Assembly (NCBI GenBank): GCA_016719815.1
Contig: JADJYK010000001.1
Coordinates: 248,001 to 312,000, forward strand
Origin: Chitinophagaceae bacterium
GTDB lineage: Bacteria; Bacteroidota; Bacteroidia; Chitinophagales; Chitinophagaceae
DNA length: 64,000 nt
Reading direction: 5' to 3'
This document shows positions 1-8,455 of the stretch, one piece after another (the stretch's first letter is position 1; each line of letters opens with the position of its first letter). Made by a program: the position numbers and the translations under genes. The notes beneath the pieces were generated by a model. It saw only the letters and a list, made by a program, of their open reading frames with translations. It was not told the DNA's origin and searched no databases.

Positions 1-1
1 G

Positions 2-178
2 TCGTGGTGCCTTGTTGGGGGTATGCTGCTTTACAGGATTATTCTTACTTATGGGGTTATCCGTAATCAGTTAAAAGTAAATCCAATTCACTTTTTTCTT
101 TACCTGTTGGCCTTTGAAATAATACCAGTTTTATTGGTGTACAAAGCCTTGTTATTATATTTCGCACAAACTGCTTAA
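2..178 (+). CDS. DUF4271 membrane protein, C-terminal fragment
   Basis: The frame is open from the left edge of the window to a TAA at 176-178, so only the last 58 codons are present. The piece contains YGVIRNQLKVNPIHFF, then a hydrophobic stretch and a short polar tail. This matches the C-terminal end of DUF4271 proteins, multi-pass inner-membrane proteins of Bacteroidota with no assigned reaction. In that phylum the family is commonly encoded just upstream of hemD, as here. The call rests on this tail plus the neighbour; the rest of the protein lies outside the window. Confidence 0.75.
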   Translation, partial: SWCLVGGMLLYRIILTYGVIRNQLKVNPIHFFLYLLAFEIIPVLLVYKALLLYFAQTA

Positions 179-183
179 TTTTG
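176..183 (+). promoter_or_regulatory. TAnnTTTG promoter box upstream of hemD
   Basis: TAATTTTG matches the Bacteroidota -7 consensus TAnnTTTG exactly. It overlaps the stop codon of the upstream gene and lies 24 bases before the hemD ATG at 208. I do not see a clear -33 TTTG partner. Confidence 0.5.
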
Positions 184-207
184 CAGCCAACTTTAGCCGA
201 ACCGAAA

Positions 208-1008
208 ATGACAAAAACTGGGGTTAAAAAGGCCGTTGTGCAATCAAGGATAATTAAAAAAATCCTGATTACCCAACCAAGGCCCGAGAGTGAAAAGTCT
301 CCGTACTTTGAACTGTCTAGAAAATACAATGTTGAGATGGACTTTTGCCCATTCATCCGTCTTGAAGGCCTGCCTGCCCGTGATTTCCGTAAGCAAAAGA
401 TTGATATACAGAGTCATACCGGGGTTGTTTTTACCAGCCGGCATGCCATCGACCATTTTTTCCGCATTTGCGAAGAAATGAAAATCAGTATTTCGCAGGA
501 TACCAAGTATTTCTGTATTACAGAAGCGGTGGCTTTATATCTTCAAAAATTTATTCTGTACAGAAAAAGAAAGGTTTTTTATGGTGCAGATGGTACCAAT
601 AAAAGCATGTTTGATGTGATTAACAAACACAAAAACAATGAAAAATTTCTGTATGTATGTTCAGAAAACCAACAAGACAATGAAATTGTAAACTGGCTGA
701 AATCAAACAATTGCGGTTATACTCTTGGCTTTATGTATCGCAGCATAAGTTGCGATGTAAAAGAGACCTTGAAAAAAAACGAGTATGACGTTATATGCTT
801 TTTTACCCCCAGCGGAATAAAAAGCCTGTTTGATAATGTTCCAAAGTATAAACAAAACGGAACAGTAATCGGGGCTTTCGGGGCCAATACTTTCAGAGCG
901 GTGGAAGAAGCGGGTTTAGAGTTGGGTATTAAGGCTCCGCAACCACAAATGCCAAGTATGGTCGCTGCGCTGGACCATTTTTTGGCTGGAACTTCCAGAA
1001 AAAAATAA
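208..1008 (+). CDS. hemD: Uroporphyrinogen-III synthase
   Basis: Closes and inverts ring D of hydroxymethylbilane to form uroporphyrinogen III, the cytoplasmic branch point of haem and sirohaem synthesis. The product has 266 residues from ATG 208. An in-frame TTG at 181 is unlikely because it falls inside the promoter-like box. ILITQPRPESEKSPYF at the N-terminus, VVFTSRHAIDHFF near residue 73, and the C-terminal FFTPSGIKSLFD and IGAFGANTFRAVEEAGL blocks fit the two-lobed HEM4 fold. The family is poorly conserved, so the DUF4271 neighbour is useful support. A strong terminator follows, so this ends the transcript. Confidence 0.85.
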   Translation: MTKTGVKKAVVQSRIIKKILITQPRPESEKSPYFELSRKYNVEMDFCPFIRLEGLPARDFRKQKIDIQSHTGVVFTSRHAIDHFFRICEEMKISISQDTKYFCITEAVALYLQKFILYRKRKVFYGADGTNKSMFDVINKHKNNEKFLYVCSENQQDNEIVNWLKSNNCGYTLGFMYRSISCDVKETLKKNEYDVICFFTPSGIKSLFDNVPKYKQNGTVIGAFGANTFRAVEEAGLELGIKAPQPQMPSMVAALDHFLAGTSRKK

Positions 1009-1028
1009 AATATTTATTACTTATCTCG

Positions 1029-1060
1029 AAAAAGAACACCTAAGTGTTCTTTTTTCTTTT
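1029..1060 (+). terminator. Rho-independent terminator after hemD
   Basis: An 11-bp perfect stem (AAAAAGAACAC at 1029-1039 with GTGTTCTTTTT at 1044-1054) closes a 4-base loop and runs into a T-rich tract. It lies 20 bases after the hemD stop codon. Confidence 0.85.
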
Positions 1061-1108
1061 ATAGAACTTTGCGACAGCCATTGCGTTTTCAATGGGAAAT
1101 AATAGCGT

Positions 1109-2587
1109 ATGCAAAAAGCCAACCACCTTATCAACGAAACAAGTCCGTATCTTTTACAACATGCATATAATCCTGTGGATTGGTACCCTTGGGGTGATAC
1201 AGCACTTAACAAAGCCAAAGCAGAAAATAAGCCAATACTGATAAGCATCGGTTATGCCGCATGCCACTGGTGTCATGTAATGGAAAGAGAAAGTTTTGAG
1301 GATAATACAACGGCACAATTGATGAACAGTAATTTTATTAATATTAAAATTGACCGGGAAGAAAGACCGGATCTTGACCATATCTATATGGATGCGGTGC
1401 AGGCAATAACGGGTAGTGGCGGTTGGCCACTTAATGTTTTCCTTACGCCGGAAGCAAAACCTTTTTACGGCGGAACTTATTTTCCTCCCAATAGGGCACA
1501 CAATCGTCCATCCTGGCAGGAAGTGTTGACAGGTGTAACGGAGGCTTTTGTCAACCGGAGAAATGAAATAGATAAGCAGGCTGAAAACCTGACAGCACAT
1601 TTGCTTAAATCATACAGCACTGGGCAAACTAACACGGAAGACGATAATTTTTTTACTCCTGCCAGAATTGAAGAGGCGGTTGAAAATATATTGAAAATGG
1701 CTGATAGAGAGTGGGGAGGATTTGGAAGACCCCCAAAGTTTCCACAAACTTCTGCGATCAGGTTTTTATTAAGATATGCCCATCTTCATCACAACAACGA
1801 AAACAGCACAAAAAGTAGAAAGGAGGCATTCGATCAGGCCATTCTGTCATTGGATAAGATGATAAGTGGTGGTATTTACGACCAGATAGGCGGAGGTTTT
1901 GCCCGTTATGCAACCGACAGTGAATGGCTGGTGCCTCATTTTGAAAAAATGTTATACGATAATGCATTGCTTATAATGGTTATCTGCGAAGCGTATCAAT
2001 TAACTAAAAATGAAAAATACAAAGAGGTAATAGACGAAACAATAACTTTCGTAACAAGAGAATTAATGCATCCGGATGGTGTATTCTATGCTGCTTTGGA
2101 TGCTGATAGTGAAGGGGAGGAAGGAAGATATTATGTATGGAGCAAACAGGAGGCTGATGAAATTTTGGGTGAATTAGCACCGGTTATTCGCAATTATTAT
2201 GATATTACCGGTGCAGGAAACTGGGAGCACAGTAATATACTATGGGTTAGAAAAAAAGCACAGCAATTTGCTTATGAGAATAACATCGATGTAAATAAAC
2301 TAGAGGAAATTGTAAAAAAGGGGAAAGCTATAATGCTTGCCCAACGACAAAACCGACATCGCCCATTGACCGACGACAAAGCTATTCTTGGCTGGAATGC
2401 CCTTATGAATGCTGCCTGCAGTACGGCTTATGCAGCCACGGGTAATGAAGTATACAAAGAGCTTGCTGAGACCAATATGCAATTCCTGTTGTCCCGTTTT
2501 TCAAAGAGCAACAGTAGTGAATTCTTTCACACCTGGAAAAATGGTATTGCCAGAATCCCTGCCTTTTTAGATGATTATGCTTTTTGA
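1109..2587 (+). CDS. Thioredoxin-fold DUF255 (YyaL/SPATA20-like) protein, N-terminal part (frameshifted)
   Basis: N-terminal 492 residues of a YyaL/SPATA20-type protein. These proteins have an N-terminal thioredoxin-like DUF255 domain followed by a glycoside-hydrolase-like (alpha/alpha)6 barrel; their biochemical role is unsettled. Recognisable blocks are NETSPYLLQHAYNPVDWYPW at the start, the CHWCHVM active-site-like motif near residue 54, GSGGWPLNVFLTPEAKPFYG, and GGGFARYATDSEWLVPHFEK. The frame ends in FLDDYAF followed by TGA at 2585-2587. The family continues FLDDYAFLIKAL, which is exactly what the next frame encodes. One T is missing from the run at 2581-2585, so the protein should be about 705 residues, normal for the family. 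Read error is likelier than a true pseudogene. Confidence 0.9.
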   Translation: MQKANHLINETSPYLLQHAYNPVDWYPWGDTALNKAKAENKPILISIGYAACHWCHVMERESFEDNTTAQLMNSNFINIKIDREERPDLDHIYMDAVQAITGSGGWPLNVFLTPEAKPFYGGTYFPPNRAHNRPSWQEVLTGVTEAFVNRRNEIDKQAENLTAHLLKSYSTGQTNTEDDNFFTPARIEEAVENILKMADREWGGFGRPPKFPQTSAIRFLLRYAHLHHNNENSTKSRKEAFDQAILSLDKMISGGIYDQIGGGFARYATDSEWLVPHFEKMLYDNALLIMVICEAYQLTKNEKYKEVIDETITFVTRELMHPDGVFYAALDADSEGEEGRYYVWSKQEADEILGELAPVIRNYYDITGAGNWEHSNILWVRKKAQQFAYENNIDVNKLEEIVKKGKAIMLAQRQNRHRPLTDDKAILGWNALMNAACSTAYAATGNEVYKELAETNMQFLLSRFSKSNSSEFFHTWKNGIARIPAFLDDYAF

Positions 2588-3225
2588 TTAAGGCACTTAT
2601 ACAATTGCACGATATTACTGCTGATAAGAAATGGCTTATGAAAGCCAAGGAGATAACAACTTATGTTATTGATAATTTCAGTTCAAAGAGAACTGCTGCA
2701 GCTGACAGTTCAATAAAACAAGAATCTGATGGAGATTTATTTTATTATACGCCGTATTATCAACACGATGTGATAGTAAGAAAAACTGAGATATATGATG
2801 GAGCGGTTCCCTCGGGTAATTCAGTAATGGCAGAAAACCTGCTGCTATTGTCCATTTATTTTGACGTTCCAGCCTGGAAACAGATGAGCACTGCCTTAGT
2901 AAGAAAAGTAGAGCAAACGATTGTTCATTATCCTTCCTCGTTTGGTTATTGGGCTTGTCTTTGGGTGGAGATGGTATATGGAACCAATGAAATTGTAATT
3001 ATTGGAAAGGAGTATAAAAATATGCTTAGTTCTGTAATAAAAGAGCACATACCTAACAAGGTTATAATGGCTTCTCATACAGGAGAAGACAGCTATCCGC
3101 TACTGGCCGGCAAGCATTCAGATTCAGGCACTTCTGTTTTTTTGTGTAGTAATTATACCTGCCATAGCCCCGTATTTTCGCTTCAGGAACTTATTTCCTT
3201 GATAAACAAGGCAAAAAAAGGCTAA
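2584..3225 (+). CDS. DUF255 (YyaL/SPATA20-like) protein, C-terminal part (frameshifted)
   Basis: Continuation of the gene starting at 1109 in the next frame. It begins with the residues IKALIQLHDITADKKWLMKA, which directly extend FLDDYAFL of the upstream piece. It carries the family's PSGNSVMAENLLLLS motif and a C-terminal CSNYTCHSPVFSLQEL segment. No independent start signal is visible, so this is not a separate gene. The TTG at 2584 is only a nominal start. Confidence 0.88.
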   Translation: MIKALIQLHDITADKKWLMKAKEITTYVIDNFSSKRTAAADSSIKQESDGDLFYYTPYYQHDVIVRKTEIYDGAVPSGNSVMAENLLLLSIYFDVPAWKQMSTALVRKVEQTIVHYPSSFGYWACLWVEMVYGTNEIVIIGKEYKNMLSSVIKEHIPNKVIMASHTGEDSYPLLAGKHSDSGTSVFLCSNYTCHSPVFSLQELISLINKAKKG

Positions 3226-3345
3226 TTTCTTTCTTATGAATACAATAAACTGTCAACAAGTATCGTTAGAAAATTTACTTTGAAAAATACTATTTGTTTA
3301 ATAAAAATAAATTCTAACCTTGTGCGGCAGAATAGTTCAAAACAT

Positions 3346-3353
3346 TATATTTG
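3346..3353 (+). promoter_or_regulatory. TAnnTTTG promoter box upstream of gldK
   Basis: TATATTTG fits the Bacteroidota -7 consensus, is followed by CCC, and ends 19 bases before the gldK ATG at 3373. A TTG at 3320-3322 could be the -33 element with a 23-base spacer. Confidence 0.6.
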
Positions 3354-3372
3354 CCCAATACCCTTTAAGTGT

Positions 3373-3702
3373 ATGAGAATGAAAAACCTTCTTTACTCAG
3401 TTTATGCCGTTATAGGCCTTTCAGTTTTGGCCAGCTGCGGCATGTTTGGTAAGTCTAAAGGAAAGGGCGGAAGCCTTCCTAATGACGGACAAGTGCATGG
3501 AGTTGCGCCAGGCGACAAGTATACATTGCCCAAACCCCGGGTATGGTATATATCCCGCAAGGTACATTTCATATGGGGCCCAGTGATGAGGATCCGGCTT
3601 ACGCATTTAGTGCCCGCAACAGATCTGTGTCGATCAGTGGTTTTTGGATGGACGCAACCGAGGTTACCAATAACGAATACCGCCAGTTTGTACTTTGGGT
3701 GA
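3373..3702 (+). CDS. gldK: Gliding motility/T9SS lipoprotein GldK, N-terminal part (frameshifted)
   Basis: Start of GldK (PorK homologue), an outer-membrane-associated lipoprotein that forms the periplasmic ring of the type IX secretion system with GldN. From ATG 3373 the signal peptide runs through VYAVIGLSVLASCGMF, whose LASC lipobox gives a lipidated cysteine. The true frame holds to PGDKYTLPKP near 3534. A C is missing from the CCCC run at 3535-3538: adding one yields PKPPGMVYIPQGTF, which joins the next piece. Residues after about 3540 in this frame are therefore not genuine. An ATG at 3379 is an alternative start. Confidence 0.88.
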   Translation: MRMKNLLYSVYAVIGLSVLASCGMFGKSKGKGGSLPNDGQVHGVAPGDKYTLPKPRVWYISRKVHFIWGPVMRIRLTHLVPATDLCRSVVFGWTQPRLPITNTASLYFG

Positions 3703-4682
3703 GGGATTCTATTGTTGGTAAAGAACTTGGTTATGTAAAAACCAGCAAAGATGGCAACGAGTATATTGACCGTGCCAAAATGAAAACCTTTTGGAGCTCT
3801 AAAGATGTGAATGAAAAATTGGGGTCTACTTCAGTTGCTTTGCCTCCTGATGACAGAATTTTCGGACGGATGGAACTTGACCCTGCAAAAATGGTGTACA
3901 AGGTTGAGCAGTTTGATTTAAAGGAAGCAGCAAAAAGGGAGAACGCCGGTAAACCAAGATCAAAATTCATCAACAGGTACCCTGTTGCTATTTATCCTGA
4001 TACTTTATGCTGGATTAGAGATTATGCTTATTCTTACAATGAGCCGATGACCAAGCGTTATTTTTCACACCCGGCTTTTGGGAATTATCCGGTGGTGGGA
4101 GTTAACTGGAAACAGGCGGAGGCTTTTTGTAACTGGAGAACTTTACTGCTAAATACATATTTGATAAGCAAAAAAAGATCCCAGGAATCTGATTTCCGCC
4201 TTCCTACAGAAGCACAGTGGGAATATGCAGCCCGCGGTGGCCGTTCACAGTCAATGTTCCCTTGGGGGAATGATTACCTTCGCAATAAAAAAGGTTGCCT
4301 GATGGCAAACTTCAAACCCGGACGTGGAAACTATCCTGAAGATGGCGGATTCTATACTGTTCGTGCAGATTCTTACTGGCCTAATGATTACGGGCTGTAT
4401 TGCATGAGTGGTAATGTGGCCGAATGGACATCTACAATATACTATGAAGGCCGCAACAATTTCCAGCATGATATGAATCCGGATGTACGCTGGAATGCAA
4501 AAGATGACGATCCTCCGCTGATGAAACGTAAAATAATTCGTGGTGGAAGCTGGAAGGATGTGGGATATTACCTGCAGACAGGAACCAGCACTTACGAATA
4601 CCAGGATTCAACCAAATCTTACGTTGGTTTCCGTTGTGTAATTGATTTACCCGCAGCTCCCTCAAAAGGCCGCAAAAAATAG
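3543..4682 (+). CDS. gldK: Gliding motility/T9SS lipoprotein GldK, C-terminal part (frameshifted)
   Basis: Main body of GldK, in the frame that follows the missing C at 3535-3538. It is a formylglycine-generating-enzyme-like (FGE-sulfatase) domain: MVYIPQGTFHMGPSDEDPAY, GFWMDATEVTNNEYRQF, FRLPTEAQWEYAARGG and CMSGNVAEWT are the hallmark blocks, and KIIRGGSWKD and YVGFRCV close the fold. In GldK this fold is structural, not catalytic. The joined protein is about 435 residues. It is followed by gldL, but a terminator hairpin stands between them. Confidence 0.93.
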   Translation: MVYIPQGTFHMGPSDEDPAYAFSARNRSVSISGFWMDATEVTNNEYRQFVLWVRDSIVGKELGYVKTSKDGNEYIDRAKMKTFWSSKDVNEKLGSTSVALPPDDRIFGRMELDPAKMVYKVEQFDLKEAAKRENAGKPRSKFINRYPVAIYPDTLCWIRDYAYSYNEPMTKRYFSHPAFGNYPVVGVNWKQAEAFCNWRTLLLNTYLISKKRSQESDFRLPTEAQWEYAARGGRSQSMFPWGNDYLRNKKGCLMANFKPGRGNYPEDGGFYTVRADSYWPNDYGLYCMSGNVAEWTSTIYYEGRNNFQHDMNPDVRWNAKDDDPPLMKRKIIRGGSWKDVGYYLQTGTSTYEYQDSTKSYVGFRCVIDLPAAPSKGRKK

Positions 4683-4702
4683 CAAATCTGAATAAGAAAA
4701 AT

Positions 4703-4730
4703 GAGGACAGAAAATCTGTCCTCTCTTTTT
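4703..4730 (+). terminator. Terminator-like hairpin between gldK and gldL
   Basis: A perfect 9-bp stem (GAGGACAGA at 4703-4711 with TCTGTCCTC at 4715-4723), an AAA loop, then TCTTTTT. It begins 20 bases after the gldK stop and ends about 50 bases before the gldL ATG. It could uncouple gldK from gldLMN or act as a partial terminator. Confidence 0.75.
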
Positions 4731-4778
4731 CACATTTTTTATAATACAAACTTTAAAACCACTTTAAAAAATCCAATT

Positions 4779-5552
4779 ATGGCAGCAGCAATTCCATCTA
4801 AGGTAAGCAAATGGGTAGACGTAGGCGTATCATTTGGCGCTTCAATAGTTATCCTCGGAGCCCTTTTTAAAATAGTTCACCATCCCCTCGCTGATAAGTT
4901 TTTATGGTTTGGGTTGGTGACTGAAGCAATAATTTTTGCGGCATATGGCCTTTTGTATGCGGTTTATCCTCCGGTTAAAGATGGCTCACATGACGAAGAG
5001 CAGTTTTCTGTTGCTGGTGCAAAGGCGAGAGCTACTTTAGGTGCTATGGACAAAATGCTTGCAGAATCTGATATTACTCCGGACACAATGAAACGCTTGG
5101 GTGATGGGTTTAAACAGCTAAATTCAACCGTTTCAGGTATGAATACTATTACTGAAGCTGTTTCTGCAACGGGTGATTTTGCTGCAAAAACAAAAGAAGT
5201 AACTGGCCAACTGGAAAAGGTTAAGGATGCTTATACAACTGCTGCTTCATCTGTTGGGGCATTTAATACTGCTACCGAAGGCGCAAAAGTGTTTCATGAG
5301 CAGATTCAGGTACTTACTAAAAATCTTGCATCGCTAAATACTATTTATGAACTTGAATTGCAGGAAAGTAATAACCATTTGAAGGCCCTTAATTCATTCT
5401 ACGGCAAATTGTCTGAAACATCTACTGCTATGCTTAACAGTGCTGAAGATGCTAAGAAAGTGCAGGATCAAATTGGCCATTTGGCTACCAATCTTGGCCG
5501 CCTGAATAATATTTACGGTAATATGCTTACTGCCATGCAGGGTCGCAGCTAA
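4779..5552 (+). CDS. gldL: Gliding motility/T9SS motor protein GldL
   Basis: GldL is the inner-membrane stator-like component that, with GldM, uses the proton motive force to drive type IX secretion and gliding. The start is ATG 4779 (MAAAIPSKVSKWVDVGVSFG); an upstream in-frame ATG at 4701 lies inside the terminator hairpin and is rejected. Two transmembrane helices are visible (about residues 14-32 and 40-58), the first containing GASIVILGALFKI and the second a buried glutamate in LVTEAIIFAAYGLLYAVYPP. The remaining cytoplasmic part is rich in Ala/Thr/Ser helical repeats. Length 257 is normal. Confidence 0.95.
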   Translation: MAAAIPSKVSKWVDVGVSFGASIVILGALFKIVHHPLADKFLWFGLVTEAIIFAAYGLLYAVYPPVKDGSHDEEQFSVAGAKARATLGAMDKMLAESDITPDTMKRLGDGFKQLNSTVSGMNTITEAVSATGDFAAKTKEVTGQLEKVKDAYTTAASSVGAFNTATEGAKVFHEQIQVLTKNLASLNTIYELELQESNNHLKALNSFYGKLSETSTAMLNSAEDAKKVQDQIGHLATNLGRLNNIYGNMLTAMQGRS

Positions 5553-5642
5553 AACATAACATGCTGGTAGCCCCCGAAACGGGCAACCGGGTTTTTAAAA
5601 AGAAAAAGTCATCATTCCTAAATCCAATAAACATAAATAGTT

Positions 5643-7175
5643 ATGTCTCTACCTAAAGAGCCCCGGCAGAAGATGATCAATATTATGTACCTGGTGCTTA
5701 CTGCACTTTTGGCTCTGAACGTATCATCCGAGATTTTAAATGCCTTTAAAACGGTAAGGAGAAGCCTTGAAGCCACAAATAATACTGTAAATCAGTCCAC
5801 ACTTACAATTATGAAGTCTCTGGAAGATAAAACCAGGGAACCAGAAACTAAAGAGCGGGCAGATATATGGTTTGCAAAAGCACAGAAAATTGTAAAGTAT
5901 TCAACTGATCTTAATAATTATATTGAAGGGATTAAAAATGAGATCATTAAAGAGGCTGGTGGTAAGCCGGGTGATTTAAGTGGTTTTAAAGAAGATAATC
6001 TGGATATTGTCACCCGTATGATGGTAAAACAGGGCAGGGGTAAAGATATTCTTGCTGCTCTTAAGAAATACTCAACAGATATTTTTAGTATTGAAACCGA
6101 TCCTGAAGTTTTGGCTTCGTTTAAGAGTGCTATAAATATTGATGTATCTAACCCTCCAGGCCAAGATGGAAAAACCAAGGCATGGGAGATTGCCTATTTC
6201 AATATGGTTCCTACCGTTGCCGGTCTTACTATTTTGAGTAAGTTCCAGAATGACATCAAAACGTCTGAGAATAAACTTGTTACATTATGTCACCAGAAAG
6301 TAGGTGAAGTTAAAGTGATTTTTGATTCTTATGCAGCAATTGTTGGCCAAAACTCTAATTACCTGATGCCCGGACAAGAGCTTGAGATTAAAGCCGGGAT
6401 AGGCGCATTCAGCAAAAGCTCTCTACCTAAAATTTCAATCGGCGGTGCAAGTGTAGCCATTGGTGAAGAAGGGTATGCTCTTTATAAAACGCAGGCAGGT
6501 GGAGTTGGTTCACACAGTGTACCCGTAAGGATCAGTTTCTTTAACCAGACCACTGGAAAAGAGGAAGTAAAAGAAGTAACAGTTGAGTATGTGGTTGGTT
6601 CTGCGAACGCTTCAATTGCACTGGATAAAATGAATGTTTTATACGTTGGTGTTGATAATCCGGTAACCATTGCTGCCAGCGGTGGTGGCGATGATAAAGT
6701 AAATGCTTCAATAACTCAGGGATCATTAACTAAAATTGGCCCCGGCAAATATATCGCCAGGGTTAATACAGTTAATGATAACACAATGATTAATGTTTCC
6801 GTTGATGGAAAACTGGCCGGCGCTGCTAACTTCAGGGTAAGAACAATACCCGAAGCCCAGGCGTATGTTGGTGGTAAACCCAGCGGTACTAATATTTCTG
6901 CAGGTGAATTCAGAGCACAGGGTGGTGTAGGTGCAGGAATTAAGAACTTTCCTTTTGAGCTGGAGTATAATGTCGTAAGTTATACATTCACTTGTGATAC
7001 AGATGATGATATTGTATCTGTTCCTGCTCAAGGTGCTGCATTTGCAGGTGCAGTAAGAAACGCAGTTAACCAGCATGTGCAGCCCGGCAGAATGGTTACA
7101 ATTGATGATATTCGTGTAAAAGGTCCTGATGGACGTACTACACCTGCACCTTCTCTCGTTTATTACATTAAATAA
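5643..7175 (+). CDS. gldM: Gliding motility/T9SS motor protein GldM
   Basis: GldM pairs with GldL in the inner membrane and reaches through the periplasm to the GldK/GldN ring. The N-terminus SLPKEPRQKMINIMYLVLTA and the single transmembrane helix ending in LLALNVSSEILNAF are diagnostic. The long periplasmic part contains the four beta-rich domains of the family (510 residues, typical). The intergenic stretch 5553-5642 holds a weak GC hairpin followed by TTTTT (about 5571-5597) that might be an attenuator. The stop codon overlaps the first possible start of gldN by one base (TAATG). Confidence 0.96.
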   Translation: MSLPKEPRQKMINIMYLVLTALLALNVSSEILNAFKTVRRSLEATNNTVNQSTLTIMKSLEDKTREPETKERADIWFAKAQKIVKYSTDLNNYIEGIKNEIIKEAGGKPGDLSGFKEDNLDIVTRMMVKQGRGKDILAALKKYSTDIFSIETDPEVLASFKSAINIDVSNPPGQDGKTKAWEIAYFNMVPTVAGLTILSKFQNDIKTSENKLVTLCHQKVGEVKVIFDSYAAIVGQNSNYLMPGQELEIKAGIGAFSKSSLPKISIGGASVAIGEEGYALYKTQAGGVGSHSVPVRISFFNQTTGKEEVKEVTVEYVVGSANASIALDKMNVLYVGVDNPVTIAASGGGDDKVNASITQGSLTKIGPGKYIARVNTVNDNTMINVSVDGKLAGAANFRVRTIPEAQAYVGGKPSGTNISAGEFRAQGGVGAGIKNFPFELEYNVVSYTFTCDTDDDIVSVPAQGAAFAGAVRNAVNQHVQPGRMVTIDDIRVKGPDGRTTPAPSLVYYIK

Positions 7176-8212
7176 TGTGTGTTATGAAAATAAAGGTTTT
7201 GAAATTCAGCTTAATTGCACTGTTGTTTGTTGTGGCTGCAGATAATGCAGACGCACAACGTACTCCCAGAAGAAGGACTGGTGGGACTAACCCAACGAAT
7301 CCTACAGCTCAGCCGGGAAACGAACAACAGCAAAACAATTATAACCTGCCTCCTGCTGATACAAATATTTTTCGGAATCTGCCAATAACCTATGATACTA
7401 TAACCGCAGATGCCGGTGCAAAAAAGTCATTGCGTAATGATAATGCATTCGATAAGTCAAGCTTAACCAATCGGACACCCTTGATTTATGAACATCTGCG
7501 CTGGGATGATGCATTGTATGCTGAAAAGGTATGGAGGGAATTGGATTTCAGGGAAAAAATGAACAAGGTTTTTCAATATGAGTCTATTGATGATAACGGA
7601 AGCCAGATGTTTGTAAACATGGTAATGAATGCGGTAAACAAAGGTGATGTTACTGCTTTTTCTGATGACCGTTTTACAATTCCTATGACACTGGGAGAAG
7701 TACAGCAAATTACTTCTGCCAGACTGGATACAAACTATGTTTACGATATCAAGCAAATAGATAAAGTCATTGGCATAAACATTTCAAGAAGAAGTTTTGA
7801 TGCAAAGTCTGTAAGCCGGATAAGATTAAAAGAAGAATGGGTTTTTGACCGTGAATCAAGCAGAATGTTTTGCCGTATTTTGGGAATAGGATTTCTTAAA
7901 ACTGAGTATTTTCCCAACACAACTAAAGAAAGAGGAACTTCATCTTTGTTCTGGATATACTATCCCGATCTAAGACCTACGCTGGCAAAGTATGAAGTGT
8001 ATAATCCTAAAAATATGGGGCAAAACAGAATGACCTGGGAAGAGTTGTTTGAGAGCCGCATGTTCAGTAGTTATATCACTAAGTCAACATTAGATAATCC
8101 TGGAAATAAACCAATCAAATCTTATTTAAAGGATCCTATTCTTGCACTACTTGAAGGAGATAATATTAAAGAGAAAATGTTCAATTTTGAACAGGATCTG
8201 TGGTCATATTAA
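7175..8212 (+). CDS. gldN: Gliding motility/T9SS ring protein GldN
   Basis: GldN (PorN) is the periplasmic partner of GldK in the type IX secretion ring. The first ATG (7175) overlaps the gldM stop; an in-frame ATG at 7184 gives a cleaner signal peptide (MKIKVLKFSLIALLFVVAA) and may be the real start. After the signal comes an Arg/Pro/Gln-rich linker of about 50 residues (TPRRRTGG, NEQQQNNY), then the conserved domain with WRELDFREKMNKVF and LFWIYYPDLRPTLAKYEV. 345 residues is normal. A strong terminator follows, closing the gldLMN unit. Confidence 0.94.
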   Translation: MCVMKIKVLKFSLIALLFVVAADNADAQRTPRRRTGGTNPTNPTAQPGNEQQQNNYNLPPADTNIFRNLPITYDTITADAGAKKSLRNDNAFDKSSLTNRTPLIYEHLRWDDALYAEKVWRELDFREKMNKVFQYESIDDNGSQMFVNMVMNAVNKGDVTAFSDDRFTIPMTLGEVQQITSARLDTNYVYDIKQIDKVIGINISRRSFDAKSVSRIRLKEEWVFDRESSRMFCRILGIGFLKTEYFPNTTKERGTSSLFWIYYPDLRPTLAKYEVYNPKNMGQNRMTWEELFESRMFSSYITKSTLDNPGNKPIKSYLKDPILALLEGDNIKEKMFNFEQDLWSY

Positions 8213-8233
8213 TGCAAGTTTTATTTTTTTGAA

Positions 8234-8258
8234 AGCCCCTTATTGGGGCTTTTTATTT
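8234..8258 (+). terminator. Rho-independent terminator after gldN
   Basis: AAAGCCCC (8234-8241) pairs perfectly with GGGGCTTT (8247-8254) around a 5-base loop and leads into TTTATTT. It begins 21 bases after the gldN stop. Confidence 0.9.
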
Positions 8259-8379
8259 ACTTGTTTTCAGTAAAAGCATAGTAAAAAAAACATTTCAAAA
8301 TCGTAAAAGTCCTATAGGAAAACCAAAATAATGTTGTATTTTTGCAATGGTTTTTCATAGGATATTGGATTTTAAAAAC

Positions 8380-8414
8380 GGGGCTGAATTTCTATTCTGG
8401 CCCCACTTTTTTTT
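8380..8414. terminator. Bidirectional terminator hairpin between gldN and uvrC
   Basis: GGGGC at 8380-8384 pairs with GCCCC at 8400-8404. On the plus strand a run of eight T follows (8407-8414); on the minus strand the hairpin is followed by GTTTTT and lies about 50 bases beyond the uvrC stop. It is therefore the likely uvrC terminator. The rest of 8260-8455 holds no gene that I can support. Confidence 0.6.
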
Positions 8415-8455
8415 CATCCCTTTCCCCTCAATCGATTTTTCTTTTAAACCGCAGG

